Assembly: GCF_021390395.1 (NCBI RefSeq)
Contig: NZ_JAJUWT010000011.1
Location: 62,001 to 126,000, forward strand
DNA length: 64,000 bases
Source of the DNA: Saccharothrix sp. S26
Lineage (GTDB): Bacteria > Actinomycetota > Actinomycetes > Mycobacteriales > Pseudonocardiaceae
Direction of reading: 5' to 3'
Shown: positions 44,689 to 53,235 of the stretch, in pieces
Position numbering within the stretch: the stretch's first letter is position 1
How the letters are laid out: each line of letters begins with the position of its first letter
Program-made: the position numbers and the translations under genes
The notes under the pieces: generated by a model
Told to the model about the DNA's origin: nothing
Databases searched by the model: none
Seen by the model: the letters and a program-made list of their open reading frames with translations, nothing else

Positions 44689-44786
44689 GGGGTGGGTCCT
44701 CCCTGCGGCGCCCCGGTAGGAGGGCGCGGTACGGCGCAGGAGTTTGCCTGGCGGAGCTGACCGGCACCAGACATCGCGGTGGATCG

Positions 44787-44815
44787 TCCGTTAACGGATA
44801 TCCGCGGCCTAATCT
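44787..44815 (+). promoter_or_regulatory. Promoter/operator of the second marR gene
   Basis: TCCGTTAACGGA (44787-44798) is a perfect 12-bp palindrome. TAATCT (44810-44815) is a -10-like box six bases from GTG 44822, implying a leaderless mRNA. The palindrome overlaps the -35 position, as expected for an autorepressor. Confidence 0.55.
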
Positions 44816-44821
44816 GGTGAC

Positions 44822-45295
44822 GTGACTGAGCAGGAGCCGCGGTGGCTCGACGACGGGGAGATGCGGGCCTGGCGCAACTACGTGGTCGGGGCGTCGATGC
44901 TCGCCGACCGGCTGCACCGGGAGCTGCAGGACGGGCACGGCGTGTCGCTGGCCGACTACGAGGTGCTCGTGCGCCTTTCGGAGCAGCCGGGCAGGCGGAT
45001 GCGGATGTCGCAGCTGGCCGACGAGGTGGCGTCGTCCAAGAGCCGCGTGTCGCACCAGGTGGCGCGGATGGAGCGGGAAGGGCTGCTGCGCCGCGAGGAG
45101 TGCCGGGAGGACGGCCGGGGCGTGTTCGCCGAGCTGACCGACCGGGGCATGGCGCTGCTGGAGACGTCCGCGCCGACCCACGTCGAGGGCGTGCGCGAGC
45201 ACATGGTCGACCTGCTGTCCCGGGAGGAGCAGGAGGTCGTGGCCAAGGTGTTCGAGCGGATCATCACGCACCTGCGCGACGTGGACGCCAGGTGA
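44822..45295 (+). CDS. MarR-family transcriptional regulator
   Basis: 157 residues: YEVLVRLSEQPGRRMRMSQL, ADEVASSKSRVSHQVARMER (recognition helix), ECREDGRGVFAELTDRGMAL (wing). GTG 44822 has no ribosome-binding site and is probably leaderless. Divergent from the UshA-type nucleotidase, which it may control. Followed by a bidirectional terminator and a tRNA. Confidence 0.9.
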   Translation: MTEQEPRWLDDGEMRAWRNYVVGASMLADRLHRELQDGHGVSLADYEVLVRLSEQPGRRMRMSQLADEVASSKSRVSHQVARMEREGLLRREECREDGRGVFAELTDRGMALLETSAPTHVEGVREHMVDLLSREEQEVVAKVFERIITHLRDVDAR

Positions 45296-45300
45296 CGCGA

Positions 45301-45342
45301 CCGCGCCCCCTTGGGCCCGGTGGCGGGCGCAAGGGGGCGCGG
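45301..45342. terminator. Bidirectional hairpin terminator
   Basis: GCGCCCCCTTG (45303-45313) pairs with CAAGGGGGCGC (45330-45340), extended by two C-G pairs. It lies six bases past the marR stop and seven bases past the 3' end of the convergent tRNA-Ser. Confidence 0.8.
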
Positions 45343-45348
45343 GCGAAG

Positions 45349-45435
45349 CGGTAGCGGTGGGATTTGAACCCACGGAGGGGATCAACCCTCGCACGTTTTC
45401 AAGACGTGTCCCTTAGGCCGCTCGGGCACGCTACC
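45349..45435 (-). tRNA. tRNA-Ser (anticodon TGA)
   Basis: 87 nt, type II: acceptor GGTAGCG/CGCTACC, D-arm GCCCGAGCGGCCTAAGGG, anticodon loop CTTGAAA (TGA), long variable arm and T-arm GTGGGTTCAAATCCCAC. Reads UCN codons, mainly UCA. Confidence 0.95.
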
Positions 45436-45477
45436 CCTGTCGGAAGCCTAGCCGACGGCGCGCCGTCCGCGGGGCCG

Positions 45478-45566
45478 GCCGGGTCGCGAACGGCCGCGCG
45501 GCGGGGCCCCGGGTCGGCAACCACCGCTTGGCACGCCGGGCCGCGAACGGCCGCGCGGGGCCCCGG
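45478..45566. repeat. Two copies of a ~33-bp direct repeat
   Basis: Copy 1 (45478-45512) and copy 2 (45535-45566) share GCCGGG-Y-CGCGAACGGCCGCGCGG...GGGGCCCCGG, differing by one base and a 3-bp deletion. They start 57 bp apart. The second copy is also the left half of the terminator at 45552-45584, so the repeat may be a duplicated terminator arm. Confidence 0.6.
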
Positions 45567-45584
45567 AAGCCGGGACCCCGCGCG
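45552..45584 (-). terminator. Terminator of the three-module secreted protein gene
   Basis: The 15-bp stem is perfect in minus-strand RNA if one G-U pair is allowed, with a 3-nt loop, 30 bp beyond the stop at 45615. No clear U-tract. Confidence 0.6.
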
Positions 45585-45614
45585 TCCTGCCGGCCGTGGC
45601 CGGCGGGTGGTCGA

Positions 45615-46955
45615 TCAGCCGAAGATGCCGAACACGTCGATGACGAGGTGCGTGTTGCCCGCGTTGTTGTAGTACTCGTGCGCGGGGTAGACCGTGCCGT
45701 TGTCGTTGACGCTGCCGAGGCGGACCGTCGCCATGTTCGGCGCGGTCTGGCCGGGGGCCAGGTTCAGCGCCGAGGTGTTGGGACGGCTCTGGCCGGCCGG
45801 GTACGGCGTGACGTAGGTGTTCGCGGTGGGCTCGGTGCCGGTCAGGTTCAGCAGCAGGCTGTCACCGGGGAACAGGCCCTGGTCCACGAAGTACAGCGTG
45901 AGCGCCTGGCCCGCCGGGATGGGGCCCGACGCACCCGGCTCGCGGGTGTCGTACGCGCGACCGGGGTTGACCGGGTAGAAGTCCGCGCCACCGTTCTCGG
46001 TGGGCAGGTAGTACCCGGTGATGTCCACGATCAGGTTCACGAAACCCGCGTTGTTGTACAGGTTGACCTTGCGGTCGGAGCCGAGCGCGACGGTCACGCC
46101 GTTGGGCGTGGCCGCGCCGGGCACGACGTTGAGGCTGGACGCGGTCGGCCGGGTCGAACCGGACGGCCACGCGGTCACGTAGGTGCTCGCGGTCGCGTCG
46201 ACACCGGTGACGTTCAGCGACACCGCGGTCGCGCCGGACGGCACGCCGTAGGAGCTGAAGTCGATGGCGCGCGACTCGCCGCCGTAGAACGCACCGCCGG
46301 TGTTGCGGGAGTCGTACACGCGGGTCGGGCCGGTCGCGAAGTAGCGGCCGGGGGTGGTGAAGCCCGCGCCCGGGTTGTCGTAGACGTAGTAGCCCGCGAC
46401 GTCCGCGATCAGGTGCGTGCTGCCCGCGTTGTTGTACAGGTTGACCGTCTGGTCGAGCGACACCCAGGTGGTGACCGAGTTGGCGCGGGTGTCACCGGGC
46501 ACCAGGTTCAGCGTGGACACGCCGGGACGGTCGACCGCGCCGCCCTCCCACACCGTCACGTAGGTGTACGCGGTCGGCGACGTGCCCGTCACGTTCAGCA
46601 CGACCGCCAGCGTGTACGCCGGGAGGTCGGTCAGCTGGACCTCGATCTGGCCGCCCGCGCCGACCGGCGCGGTGCTGCCGTTGGTGCCCAGGCCGCTGCG
46701 GGTGTCCAGGACGCGTCTCGGCGCGACCGGGATGAAACGCGTGCCCAGGTACTCCTCGGCCTCCGCTCCCTGGCCGGCGGTCTGCGCGCCCTTGGTGCCG
46801 TACGGCCGGACGGGGCGGTTGGCCTTGTCCAGCGACACGTCGGAGCGGGCCACCAGGCCCGCGTTGTCGGTGGCCGCGGGCTCGGCGATGGCCGGAGCCG
46901 CGACCGTCGCCAGGGCCGCGGTCGTGGCGACCAGCAGCGCTGCGGAACGACGCAT
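45615..46955 (-). CDS. Secreted protein with three tandem ~120-residue beta modules
   Basis: 446 residues with a signal peptide (about 1-24). Three repeats follow, each opening with a [V/Y]DTR or YDSR signature (RRVLDTRSGLG, TRVYDSRNTGG, GRAYDTREPGA), then NVTGTxPTAxTYVT-like, an LN-PG segment and NNAG-xx-LI-D--GYY. Each looks like one beta-sandwich unit, a class common in secreted actinobacterial proteins, sometimes fused to hydrolases. No catalytic or anchor motif here, so an adhesin or carbohydrate-binding role is likely. ATG 46955 has AGAGGA upstream. Confidence 0.8.
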   Translation of the reverse strand: MRRSAALLVATTAALATVAAPAIAEPAATDNAGLVARSDVSLDKANRPVRPYGTKGAQTAGQGAEAEEYLGTRFIPVAPRRVLDTRSGLGTNGSTAPVGAGGQIEVQLTDLPAYTLAVVLNVTGTSPTAYTYVTVWEGGAVDRPGVSTLNLVPGDTRANSVTTWVSLDQTVNLYNNAGSTHLIADVAGYYVYDNPGAGFTTPGRYFATGPTRVYDSRNTGGAFYGGESRAIDFSSYGVPSGATAVSLNVTGVDATASTYVTAWPSGSTRPTASSLNVVPGAATPNGVTVALGSDRKVNLYNNAGFVNLIVDITGYYLPTENGGADFYPVNPGRAYDTREPGASGPIPAGQALTLYFVDQGLFPGDSLLLNLTGTEPTANTYVTPYPAGQSRPNTSALNLAPGQTAPNMATVRLGSVNDNGTVYPAHEYYNNAGNTHLVIDVFGIFG

Positions 46956-47146
46956 TGATCCTCTTTCCTGACAGCAAAAAGGGTGACTTGAAGGCGTCGG
47001 TCTAACCAGCCAGTCCGTGACAGGAACACGCGGACGTAGGCAGCGCGCAGCGCGACCCCCCTGTGGGACGAGCCCCCGACTCGACCGAACGAGCCGGACA
47101 CTACCCGAGGGGTACGACAACCGGAAAGCGAAATGTCGTCGGGTTC

Positions 47147-47764
47147 TCAGTTCTCGGGCTTGGCCGAGATGTGCACGAATTCGTTGTAGGTGAACACCTT
47201 CCCCGCCGCGCGGGGGAACGGGAACGACATGCGCTCCCGCTCGACCAGCCCGAGCTGCGAGGCCACGTCGGCGAGGCCGTCGAGGTCGGTGAACGCCACG
47301 TGCGTCGGGTCCGACGCGTAACCCCGCTCCTGCGGGCAGATGAGCACCAGCAGGCCGCCGGGCGCGAGGAACTCGACGTAGCCGCGCAGGATCTCCACGG
47401 CCTCGGGCCGCGGCATGTGCTCGACCAGGTGCGCCGCCAGCATGCCGCCGAAGCGGCCGGGCTTGGCGTACTCGGTGTCGAAGAACTCGTCGGTGGTGAA
47501 CGCCGTCAGGCCCATGTCCCGGCAGGTCTGCACCGAGTGCGGGTTGTGGTCGACGCCGACGCCGTGCGGTTCCAGGTGCTTGAGGTTGCGACCGATGCCG
47601 CAGCCCACGTCGAGCACCTCGCGGTCGCCGAAGATGCGGCGCACGTTCCACCGGTACGGGGCCTGGACGTTCAGGACGCGCTTCCAGGGCAGGTTCTGCA
47701 GGCGCGCGAGCCGATCGGTGTAGTCCTGACCGTCAGTCTTGTCCACGTTCGTACCGTAGCCCAC
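47147..47764 (-). CDS. SAM-dependent methyltransferase (class I)
   Basis: 205 residues. REVLDVGCGIGRNLKHLE is motif I for SAM binding; GGMLAAHLVEHMPRPEAVEI and LAPGGLLVLICPQERGYAS follow as motifs II/III. The YASDPTHVAF stretch is common in small-molecule or sugar methyltransferases of actinobacteria. Substrate unknown. GTG 47764 is used because it gives the longest frame; GTG 47746 is possible. Confidence 0.8.
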   Translation of the reverse strand: MGYGTNVDKTDGQDYTDRLARLQNLPWKRVLNVQAPYRWNVRRIFGDREVLDVGCGIGRNLKHLEPHGVGVDHNPHSVQTCRDMGLTAFTTDEFFDTEYAKPGRFGGMLAAHLVEHMPRPEAVEILRGYVEFLAPGGLLVLICPQERGYASDPTHVAFTDLDGLADVASQLGLVERERMSFPFPRAAGKVFTYNEFVHISAKPEN

Positions 47765-47832
47765 GGTGAGACCCGCGCCACCACCACCGTGGGATTACCG
47801 CCGACACCGCCGGTCACCGCGCGTACCCGGTC

Positions 47833-47863
47833 CGTCGCCTGTCCCGCGGCGGGACGGGCGACG
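47833..47863 (-). terminator. Hairpin beyond the duplicated C-terminal remnant
   Basis: CGTCGCCTGTCCCG pairs with CGGGACGGGCGACG (13 of 14, the other a possible G-U pair) across a 3-nt loop, nine bases after the remnant's stop. Confidence 0.65.
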
Positions 47864-47871
47864 GGCCGCGA

Positions 47872-48085
47872 TCACCAGGTGCCGGCCCGACGCGCGTTCG
47901 TCGGGTCCGGACCGGGCAGGAGGCTGAACGAGCGCTCGGCCTGGCAGTTGTGGCAGGTGCCCGCGAAGAGGCCGTCGCTGCCGGGTGGCGCGACCCCCAG
48001 CCGAACACGCGCACCCGGTACGGACCGGAGGGCACGTCCTCGAAGCGGGCCCGGCCCTGCGCGTCGACAGTAGAGCTCGGGCGGC
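47872..48085 (-). pseudogene. Frameshifted duplicate of the C-terminus of the upstream secreted protein
   Basis: Starting about 26 bp after the stop of the gene at 48111-49592, this strand encodes DAQGRARFEDVPSGPYRVRV, then after a frameshift near 48010 AGTCHNCQAERSFSLLPGPD and ...RRAGTW-stop. The parent ends DAQGRVSFENVPSGPYRLRL ... AGTCRNCQFESWVALVPGPD ... RRVGGW-stop. The correspondence, including the TCxNCQ motif and the stop position, shows a partial tandem duplication now broken by frameshift and without its own start. Confidence 0.8.
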
Positions 48086-48110
48086 CGGGCGCGTTGCCGA
48101 TTCCGCCGGT

Positions 48111-49592
48111 TCACCAGCCGCCGACGCGACGCGTCCTGGTCGCGTCCGGACCGGGCACCAGGGCGACCCAGCTCTCGAACTGGCAGTTCCGGCAGGTGCC
48201 CGCGTACATGACCCAGGACTGGCCGCCGGGGTAGTCCCACGCACCGCGCAGGCGCAGCCGGTACGGGCCGGAGGGCACGTTCTCGAAGCTCACGCGGCCC
48301 TGCGCGTCGGTGCGGCCGTTGGCCACGACCTGACCGGTCACCGCGTCCCTCAGGTCCATCGCCAGGCCGGGGAGCACCTCGTCGGCGTCCATGGTCCGGT
48401 CCTGGTCGCGGTCGTGGAAGAGCAGGAGGCGCAGCGTCGCGGGCGGGCCGGGCACCTTGGCCAGGGCCGAGGCCACCGGACGGCCGTCGATGACGTCCTC
48501 GCGGGGTCCGAAGTCGCAGCCGTACGCGACGGCGCCGTGCTCGGCCGCCTCGTCGGAGACGCTGCCGCTGATGGCGACCACGACGGACGTGCCGGCGGGC
48601 ACCGTCACGCCGGAGGCGTTCCACCCCAGCTCGCCCAGGGCGACGTCACGCAGCTCGGGCCCCTCGCCACCGCTGCGGTCGCAGCCCGCCTTGATGCCGG
48701 TCAGGTCGGTCGTGCCGCGGTTGGTCAACGTCACCGCGATCTCGGCCCGGTCGCCGACCCGGTAGGCGTCCCGCGTGAACCGCATGGTCGCGGACAGCAC
48801 GTCGGTCAGCGGGCGTTCGCCCCGCAGCACCAGGTTCGCGGCCGAACCACTGCCGTCCACCACCACCCGGGACCAGGACGGCTCGACGACCCAGCCGTCC
48901 GGCTCGTCGGTGAGGTAGAGCGAGTAGACCTGGACGGTCAGGTCCGCGAACCGGAACCGGCCCTCGGCGTCGGTCGTCGCGTGCAGGTCCACCCGACCCG
49001 GCCCGCCGAGCGTGTAGGCGTTCACGTGGACGCCCGCGAGCGCTTCGCCCGCGTCCGGCGTGCCGTCGCCGTCACGGTCGCCGTAGACGAGACCGGCCAG
49101 CACGTCCCGGCCCGAGTCGGGGTCGCGCACGGGGATCGGCAGGCGGAAGGAGGCGACCCAGGCGTCGCCCTGCCGCAGGTAGAAGGTCGCCACCGGGGCG
49201 GCCCCGCTCCACTGCTGGACCTCGCCGTGCACGGTGAGCACGCGCTCCTGCCCGGCGGCCACCGTGGCACCGGGCCCGGGGTAGGAGGCCAGGTCGCCCC
49301 ACTCGTGCGCCTGGACGCCGAAGGACGACCCGGAAGACGAGTGCGCGTCCGCCATCACGTTCGCGGCGGCCGCGTCACCGGTGTTGGTGATCGTCACCTC
49401 GACCGGGATCAGCGCGCCGACCAGGAACGGACCCGCGCCCACGGTGGCCGAGATCGCCAGTCGCGCCCCGGCGGCCGCGGCCGCGTCGGCGGGCTCCTGG
49501 GCACGAGCCGCGGCGGACGAGGCCGCGGTGACGGCAAGCGCCGCGACGAAGGCGAGGAGTCTTCGCGCGACAGCGCGCTTCGAGGTGGTCAA
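48111..49592 (-). CDS. Secreted Cna-B/SdrD-type multi-domain protein
   Basis: 493 residues with a signal peptide (about 1-31). Domains: CARDB-like (LIPVEVTITNTGDAAAANV), a SdrD B-like unit (GLVYGDRDGDGTPDAGEALAG), a second CARDB-like unit (EIAVTLTNRGTTDLTG), a second SdrD B-like unit (FHDRDQDRTMDADEVLPG ... GRVSFENVPSGPYRLRL) and a short tail with CRNC. The Asp-rich loops probably bind calcium. No sortase signal. A surface or matrix role is inferred. ATG 49592. Followed by the frameshifted copy of its own tail. Confidence 0.8.
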   Translation of the reverse strand: MTTSKRAVARRLLAFVAALAVTAASSAAARAQEPADAAAAAGARLAISATVGAGPFLVGALIPVEVTITNTGDAAAANVMADAHSSSGSSFGVQAHEWGDLASYPGPGATVAAGQERVLTVHGEVQQWSGAAPVATFYLRQGDAWVASFRLPIPVRDPDSGRDVLAGLVYGDRDGDGTPDAGEALAGVHVNAYTLGGPGRVDLHATTDAEGRFRFADLTVQVYSLYLTDEPDGWVVEPSWSRVVVDGSGSAANLVLRGERPLTDVLSATMRFTRDAYRVGDRAEIAVTLTNRGTTDLTGIKAGCDRSGGEGPELRDVALGELGWNASGVTVPAGTSVVVAISGSVSDEAAEHGAVAYGCDFGPREDVIDGRPVASALAKVPGPPATLRLLLFHDRDQDRTMDADEVLPGLAMDLRDAVTGQVVANGRTDAQGRVSFENVPSGPYRLRLRGAWDYPGGQSWVMYAGTCRNCQFESWVALVPGPDATRTRRVGGW

Positions 49593-49694
49593 GGCAGGCC
49601 CCCCTTGAGGATCGGATCAGGTGGGGGCAACGTAGCCGACCCGGCTCACGTTCCGATCACATCGTCCACAGTGGACCAGCGGTGGACGTGGGAA

Positions 49695-49724
49695 GGGCCG
49701 GCCTCCCCGTGGGGAGACCGGCCC
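49695..49724 (-). terminator. Hairpin terminator after the M28 aminopeptidase
   Basis: GGGCCGGCCTCCCC and GGGGAGACCGGCCC pair over 14 bp with one mismatch and a loop of two or so bases, 22 bp beyond the stop at 49747. Confidence 0.75.
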
Positions 49725-49746
49725 GCGTTACCCGTGCCGACGTGTT

Positions 49747-51273
49747 CTACGCCACGTCGGCGTGCGAGTGGTGCGCCTCCACGTGCAGCGAACGCGCCGC
49801 CGCCGCACGCGCCGCCGCGCGCTGCGACCGTGCCGGCACGCCGTTCACGCTCTCGGTGCTGATCGCGTACGACGCCGTCACCCACGCCAGCGCGTCGGCG
49901 TTGCGGTCCAGCGCGACGCGGTCCACGTTGCCCAGGTTGTCACCGGAGCCGTGGTAGTTCGGGTCGTACGCGACGCCCGCCGTGCCGCCCCACTTCGCGA
50001 CCTGCGCCTCGGTCTTGAGCACCTCGGCACCGGTGAACAGGCCGCCGGCCGGGATGCCCTGGGCGATGAACTCGCCGTAGTCCGAGCGGCCGGTGAAGTC
50101 GGTGCCCTCGGTCTGCACGCCCTTCTCGACCGTCAGGTACTCGACGAACGCCTGCTCGATCTGGCCCGAGCCGTACGGGCCCGCGCCCGCGCCGACGCCG
50201 TCGGAGTCGTCGCCGTCGTAGACGAAGTAGCCCGCGTTGGGCGAGCCGATCATGTCGAAGTTCAGGTACAGCGCGATGTCGAGCTGCTGCTCGAACGTCA
50301 GCGACTGCACGTACTTCGTCGACCCGACCAGGCCGAGCTCCTCCGCGCCCCACCAGCCGAACCGCACCGCGTTGTTGACCTTGGGCGACCCGCCGAGCTT
50401 CAGCGCGGTCTCCAGCAGGCCTGCCGAGCCGGTGCCGTTGTCGTTGATGCCCGCGCCGTTCTCGACGCTGTCGAGGTGCGCGCCCGCCATCACGACGTTG
50501 TCGGTGCGGCCGGTCTTGGTCTGCGCGATCACGTTGCGCGAGACGCGGTCCTCCTCGTGGTAGCGCAGGTCCACGGTGACGGGCTGGCCGCCGAGCTGGG
50601 CCAGCGCGTTGCCGTCGGCCTGGGTGACGCCACCGGTGGGCACGACGCCCGGCGCACCGAGCGTGACGCCCGCCAGGGAGCCCTCGCGGTTGTTCGAGAT
50701 GATCACCGCGATCGCGCCGGCGGCGGCCGCGTTGCGGTGCTTCACGTCGAACGTGCACGCGCCGCGGCGGATCAGCGCCACGCTGCCGGTGAAGTCCTGC
50801 CCGGCGAAGTCGGAGGCCTCGCAGCCGGGGGTCGCGTCCTCGGGCACGACGCGCAGCGGGCCGGTGACACCGCCGACCGGCGTCTGCGGGGAGAACTCCA
50901 GCGGGATGTTCTCGTAGGTGGTCGTGCCGACCTTGGCGATGGCCGCGTCGGTGATCTGCACCGGGTAGGTGAACTCCGGCGTGGAGACGTCGAAGCCCGC
51001 GCCGCGCAGCTTGCCCGCCACGTACTCGACGCTGGCGTCGTAGCCGGGCGTGCCCGCCGCGCGGTTGCCGCCGTTGCGGTCGGCGATGCGCTGGAGGGCG
51101 ATCAGGTGGCGGTTCACCCCGTCCGCGGTGACGTTCTTGGTGAGGTTCTTGGCCAGCTTCGGACCGTCGAGCGTCGAAGCCGACGCCACGTTGACGGCCG
51201 GGACGGCGACCAGTGCGAGGGACGCTGACGCCGCGAGGATCGCCACGCGTCGGATCCCGGTTCTACCTGACAT
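49747..51273 (-). CDS. Secreted M28-family aminopeptidase with PA domain
   Basis: 508 residues: signal peptide (about 1-32), then an M28 zinc peptidase interrupted by a protease-associated domain (TGSVALIRRGACTFDVKHRN). Two-zinc ligands are recognisable in AGAHLDSVENGAGINDNGTG, WWGAEELGLVGS, NFDMIGSPN and YHGSGDN; FTGRSDYGEFIAQGIPAGG is the substrate-site stretch. This is the Streptomyces griseus aminopeptidase type, which releases N-terminal residues outside the cell. ATG 51273 is used, nine bases after AAGGGG; GTG 51291 would add six residues. Confidence 0.92.
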   Translation of the reverse strand: MSGRTGIRRVAILAASASLALVAVPAVNVASASTLDGPKLAKNLTKNVTADGVNRHLIALQRIADRNGGNRAAGTPGYDASVEYVAGKLRGAGFDVSTPEFTYPVQITDAAIAKVGTTTYENIPLEFSPQTPVGGVTGPLRVVPEDATPGCEASDFAGQDFTGSVALIRRGACTFDVKHRNAAAAGAIAVIISNNREGSLAGVTLGAPGVVPTGGVTQADGNALAQLGGQPVTVDLRYHEEDRVSRNVIAQTKTGRTDNVVMAGAHLDSVENGAGINDNGTGSAGLLETALKLGGSPKVNNAVRFGWWGAEELGLVGSTKYVQSLTFEQQLDIALYLNFDMIGSPNAGYFVYDGDDSDGVGAGAGPYGSGQIEQAFVEYLTVEKGVQTEGTDFTGRSDYGEFIAQGIPAGGLFTGAEVLKTEAQVAKWGGTAGVAYDPNYHGSGDNLGNVDRVALDRNADALAWVTASYAISTESVNGVPARSQRAAARAAAARSLHVEAHHSHADVA

Positions 51274-51335
51274 GATCGAGTTCCCCTTCACTCGGATGCC
51301 GAACCCTCACAAGTCACGGGGGCGAACGCAATCCG

Positions 51336-51983
51336 TCACTCGGCGGGTTCTCGCCCTGTGAGCAGGGGCAAGCACGGTGTGACACCGCTCACTTTAAGGT
51401 TCCAGGCGGGTCGCCGCAGCGTCTCGGGCGTCACCAGCAACCGGATCTGCTCGGCTGGCTCACCCCTCCTGACCTGCCGGAACGTGCCGTCCGGCCGGTA
51501 GCCGAGCTTGCGGCTCACCGCGTGCGAGGCCGGGTTGTCGACGAACGCGCTCGACCGCGCCGCCACCGCGCCGAGGTGGTCGAACGCGAAGAGCACCACG
51601 GCGGCCCGCATTTCCGTGCCGATCCCACCGCCTTGGTGGCGCAGCCCGATCCACGACCCGGTGGTGACCTCGTCGAGGACGGGGAACTCGTCCGCGCCGA
51701 GCGACTGCACGCCGACCACGCGGCCGTCCAGGCGCACCAGGAAGTTCACCGTCCACCGCCGGGGCGACACCGCGGACCGGACCTGCCAGTAGTGCTGGAG
51801 CGTGTTGATGCCCAGCCGCTCGCGGGGCGCGTCGGTCCACTCCACGCCGAACGGCATCCGGTCGGGCGGGTGGATGCCGTCCAACGCCAGGTCCGCGAGC
51901 TCGGCCAAGCCCTCGTCGTCGTCGGGGCGCAACTCCAGGCGCGGGGTGCGCAGCACCAGTTCGCGCAACGGCCAGTGGTCCAT
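51336..51983 (-). CDS. GNAT-family N-acetyltransferase
   Basis: 215 residues of the RimJ/RimL type: LRTPRLELRPDDDEGLAELA at the start, GVQSLGADEFPVLDEVTTGS, the acetyl-CoA loop QGGGIGTEMRAAVV and DNPASHAVSRKLGYRPDGTF. It should transfer an acetyl group to a protein N-terminus or small amine. Divergent from the quinone oxidoreductase, with starts 57 bp apart. Confidence 0.85.
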   Translation of the reverse strand: MDHWPLRELVLRTPRLELRPDDDEGLAELADLALDGIHPPDRMPFGVEWTDAPRERLGINTLQHYWQVRSAVSPRRWTVNFLVRLDGRVVGVQSLGADEFPVLDEVTTGSWIGLRHQGGGIGTEMRAAVVLFAFDHLGAVAARSSAFVDNPASHAVSRKLGYRPDGTFRQVRRGEPAEQIRLLVTPETLRRPAWNLKVSGVTPCLPLLTGREPAE

Positions 51984-52039
51984 GCCCGTCGATGGTGGCG
52001 ACCGCGCGCCCGGCCGGCGACCGGATTACCGTCGAGCGC

Positions 52040-53008
52040 ATGCGCGCGATCACCATTCGTGAACCCGGCGGACCGGACGTGCTGGCGTGGACGGAGGTTC
52101 GGGATCCCGAACCGGGCCCCGGAGAGGTGCTGCTGGACGTCGCCGCGACCGCCGTGAACCGGGCGGACCTGCTGCAACGCCAAGGCCACTACCCGCCGCC
52201 GAAGGGCACGTCGGAGTCACCCGGGCTGGAGTGCTCGGGCACGGTCGCCGCGCTCGGTGACGGCGTCACGGGCTGGCAGGTCGGCGACGAGGTGTGCGCC
52301 CTGCTCGCCGGCGGCGGCTACGCGGAACGGGTCGTCGTCCCCGCCGCCCAACTGCTGCCGCTGCCCGAGGGCGTCGACCTGGTGACGGCCGCGTCGCTGC
52401 CCGAGGTCGCGTGCACGGTCTGGTCGAACGTGGTGATGGTCGCCGGTCTGCGGGCCGGCGAGACGTTCCTGGTTCACGGTGGCGCGGGCGGCATCGGCAC
52501 GCACGCCATCCAGGTCGCCAAGGCGCTGGGTGCGCGCGTCGCCGTCACCGCAGGCTCGGCCGAGCGGCTGCGTCGGTGCGCCGACCTCGGCGCGGACGTG
52601 CTCGTCGACTACCGCGAGCAGGACTTCGTGGCCGAGGTCGGGCAGGCGGACGTCGTGCTGGACAACATGGGCGCGTCCTACCTGGACCGCAACGTCGACG
52701 TGCTCGCGCCGGACGGGCGGCTGGTCGTCATCGGCCTTCAGGGCGGGGTGAAGGGTGAGCTGAACATCGGCAAGCTGCTGTCCAAGCGCGCCAGCGTCAC
52801 CGGGACGGGCCTGCGGTTCCGACCGGTGGACGGGCCGAACGGCAAGGGCCGGATCGTCGCCGAGGTGCGGGAGCGCTTGTGGCCGTTGATCGCGGCGGGT
52901 CAGGTCAAGCCCATCGTGCACGAGGTGTTGCCCATCGAACGCGCGTCCGAGGCTCATCGTGCACTTGAGGGCGGTGACGTTTTCGGCAAGCTCGTGCTGA
53001 AGGTGTGA
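52040..53008 (+). CDS. NAD(P)H:quinone oxidoreductase (PIG3-like medium-chain dehydrogenase)
   Basis: 322 residues: NRADLLQRQGHYPPPKGTSE is the typical PIG3/quinone-oxidoreductase stretch, followed by GLECSGTVAALGDGV and the NADPH-binding VHGGAGGIGTHAIQVAKALG. No zinc ligands. It reduces quinones or other carbonyl compounds by one or two electrons. ATG 52040. Followed by a gap holding the second copy of the dispersed hairpin sequence. Confidence 0.9.
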   Translation: MRAITIREPGGPDVLAWTEVRDPEPGPGEVLLDVAATAVNRADLLQRQGHYPPPKGTSESPGLECSGTVAALGDGVTGWQVGDEVCALLAGGGYAERVVVPAAQLLPLPEGVDLVTAASLPEVACTVWSNVVMVAGLRAGETFLVHGGAGGIGTHAIQVAKALGARVAVTAGSAERLRRCADLGADVLVDYREQDFVAEVGQADVVLDNMGASYLDRNVDVLAPDGRLVVIGLQGGVKGELNIGKLLSKRASVTGTGLRFRPVDGPNGKGRIVAEVRERLWPLIAAGQVKPIVHEVLPIERASEAHRALEGGDVFGKLVLKV

Positions 53009-53160
53009 AACGCTGAAAACGCCAGGTCGGCGCAATGACACGAAGCCCTCCTGCTGAAAAAGAAGGGCATCGCGCCGGACGAGACCGGACCCCCGGGCCC
53101 GCCGGCGACCCCCGCGCCGTTCGCCGGCACCCAACCGCAGCATTCCGGACGCAGTTGGGG

Positions 53161-53203
53161 TCATCCTGCTGATCTGCCCGTCCGGCGAGGACGCTTTTAA
53201 TCT
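53161..53203. repeat. Second copy of the dispersed hairpin sequence (loop and right arm)
   Basis: This stretch matches the loop and right arm of the perfect hairpin at 14104-14165, including CTGCCCGTCCGGCGAGGACG, with only a few changes. The left arm is degenerate here. Like the first copy it lies between convergent genes. The rest of the 53009-53235 gap contains no gene that I can support. Confidence 0.75.
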
Positions 53204-53235
53204 CTAAATCATCGAATCTTTCAGATACTCCGTCA

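Noticed and set aside
53041..53200. Short open frame ending in the second copy of the hairpin sequence
   Set aside because: The same peptide-like ending appears only because the repeat sequence itself is shared; no start, no ribosome-binding site and no family.
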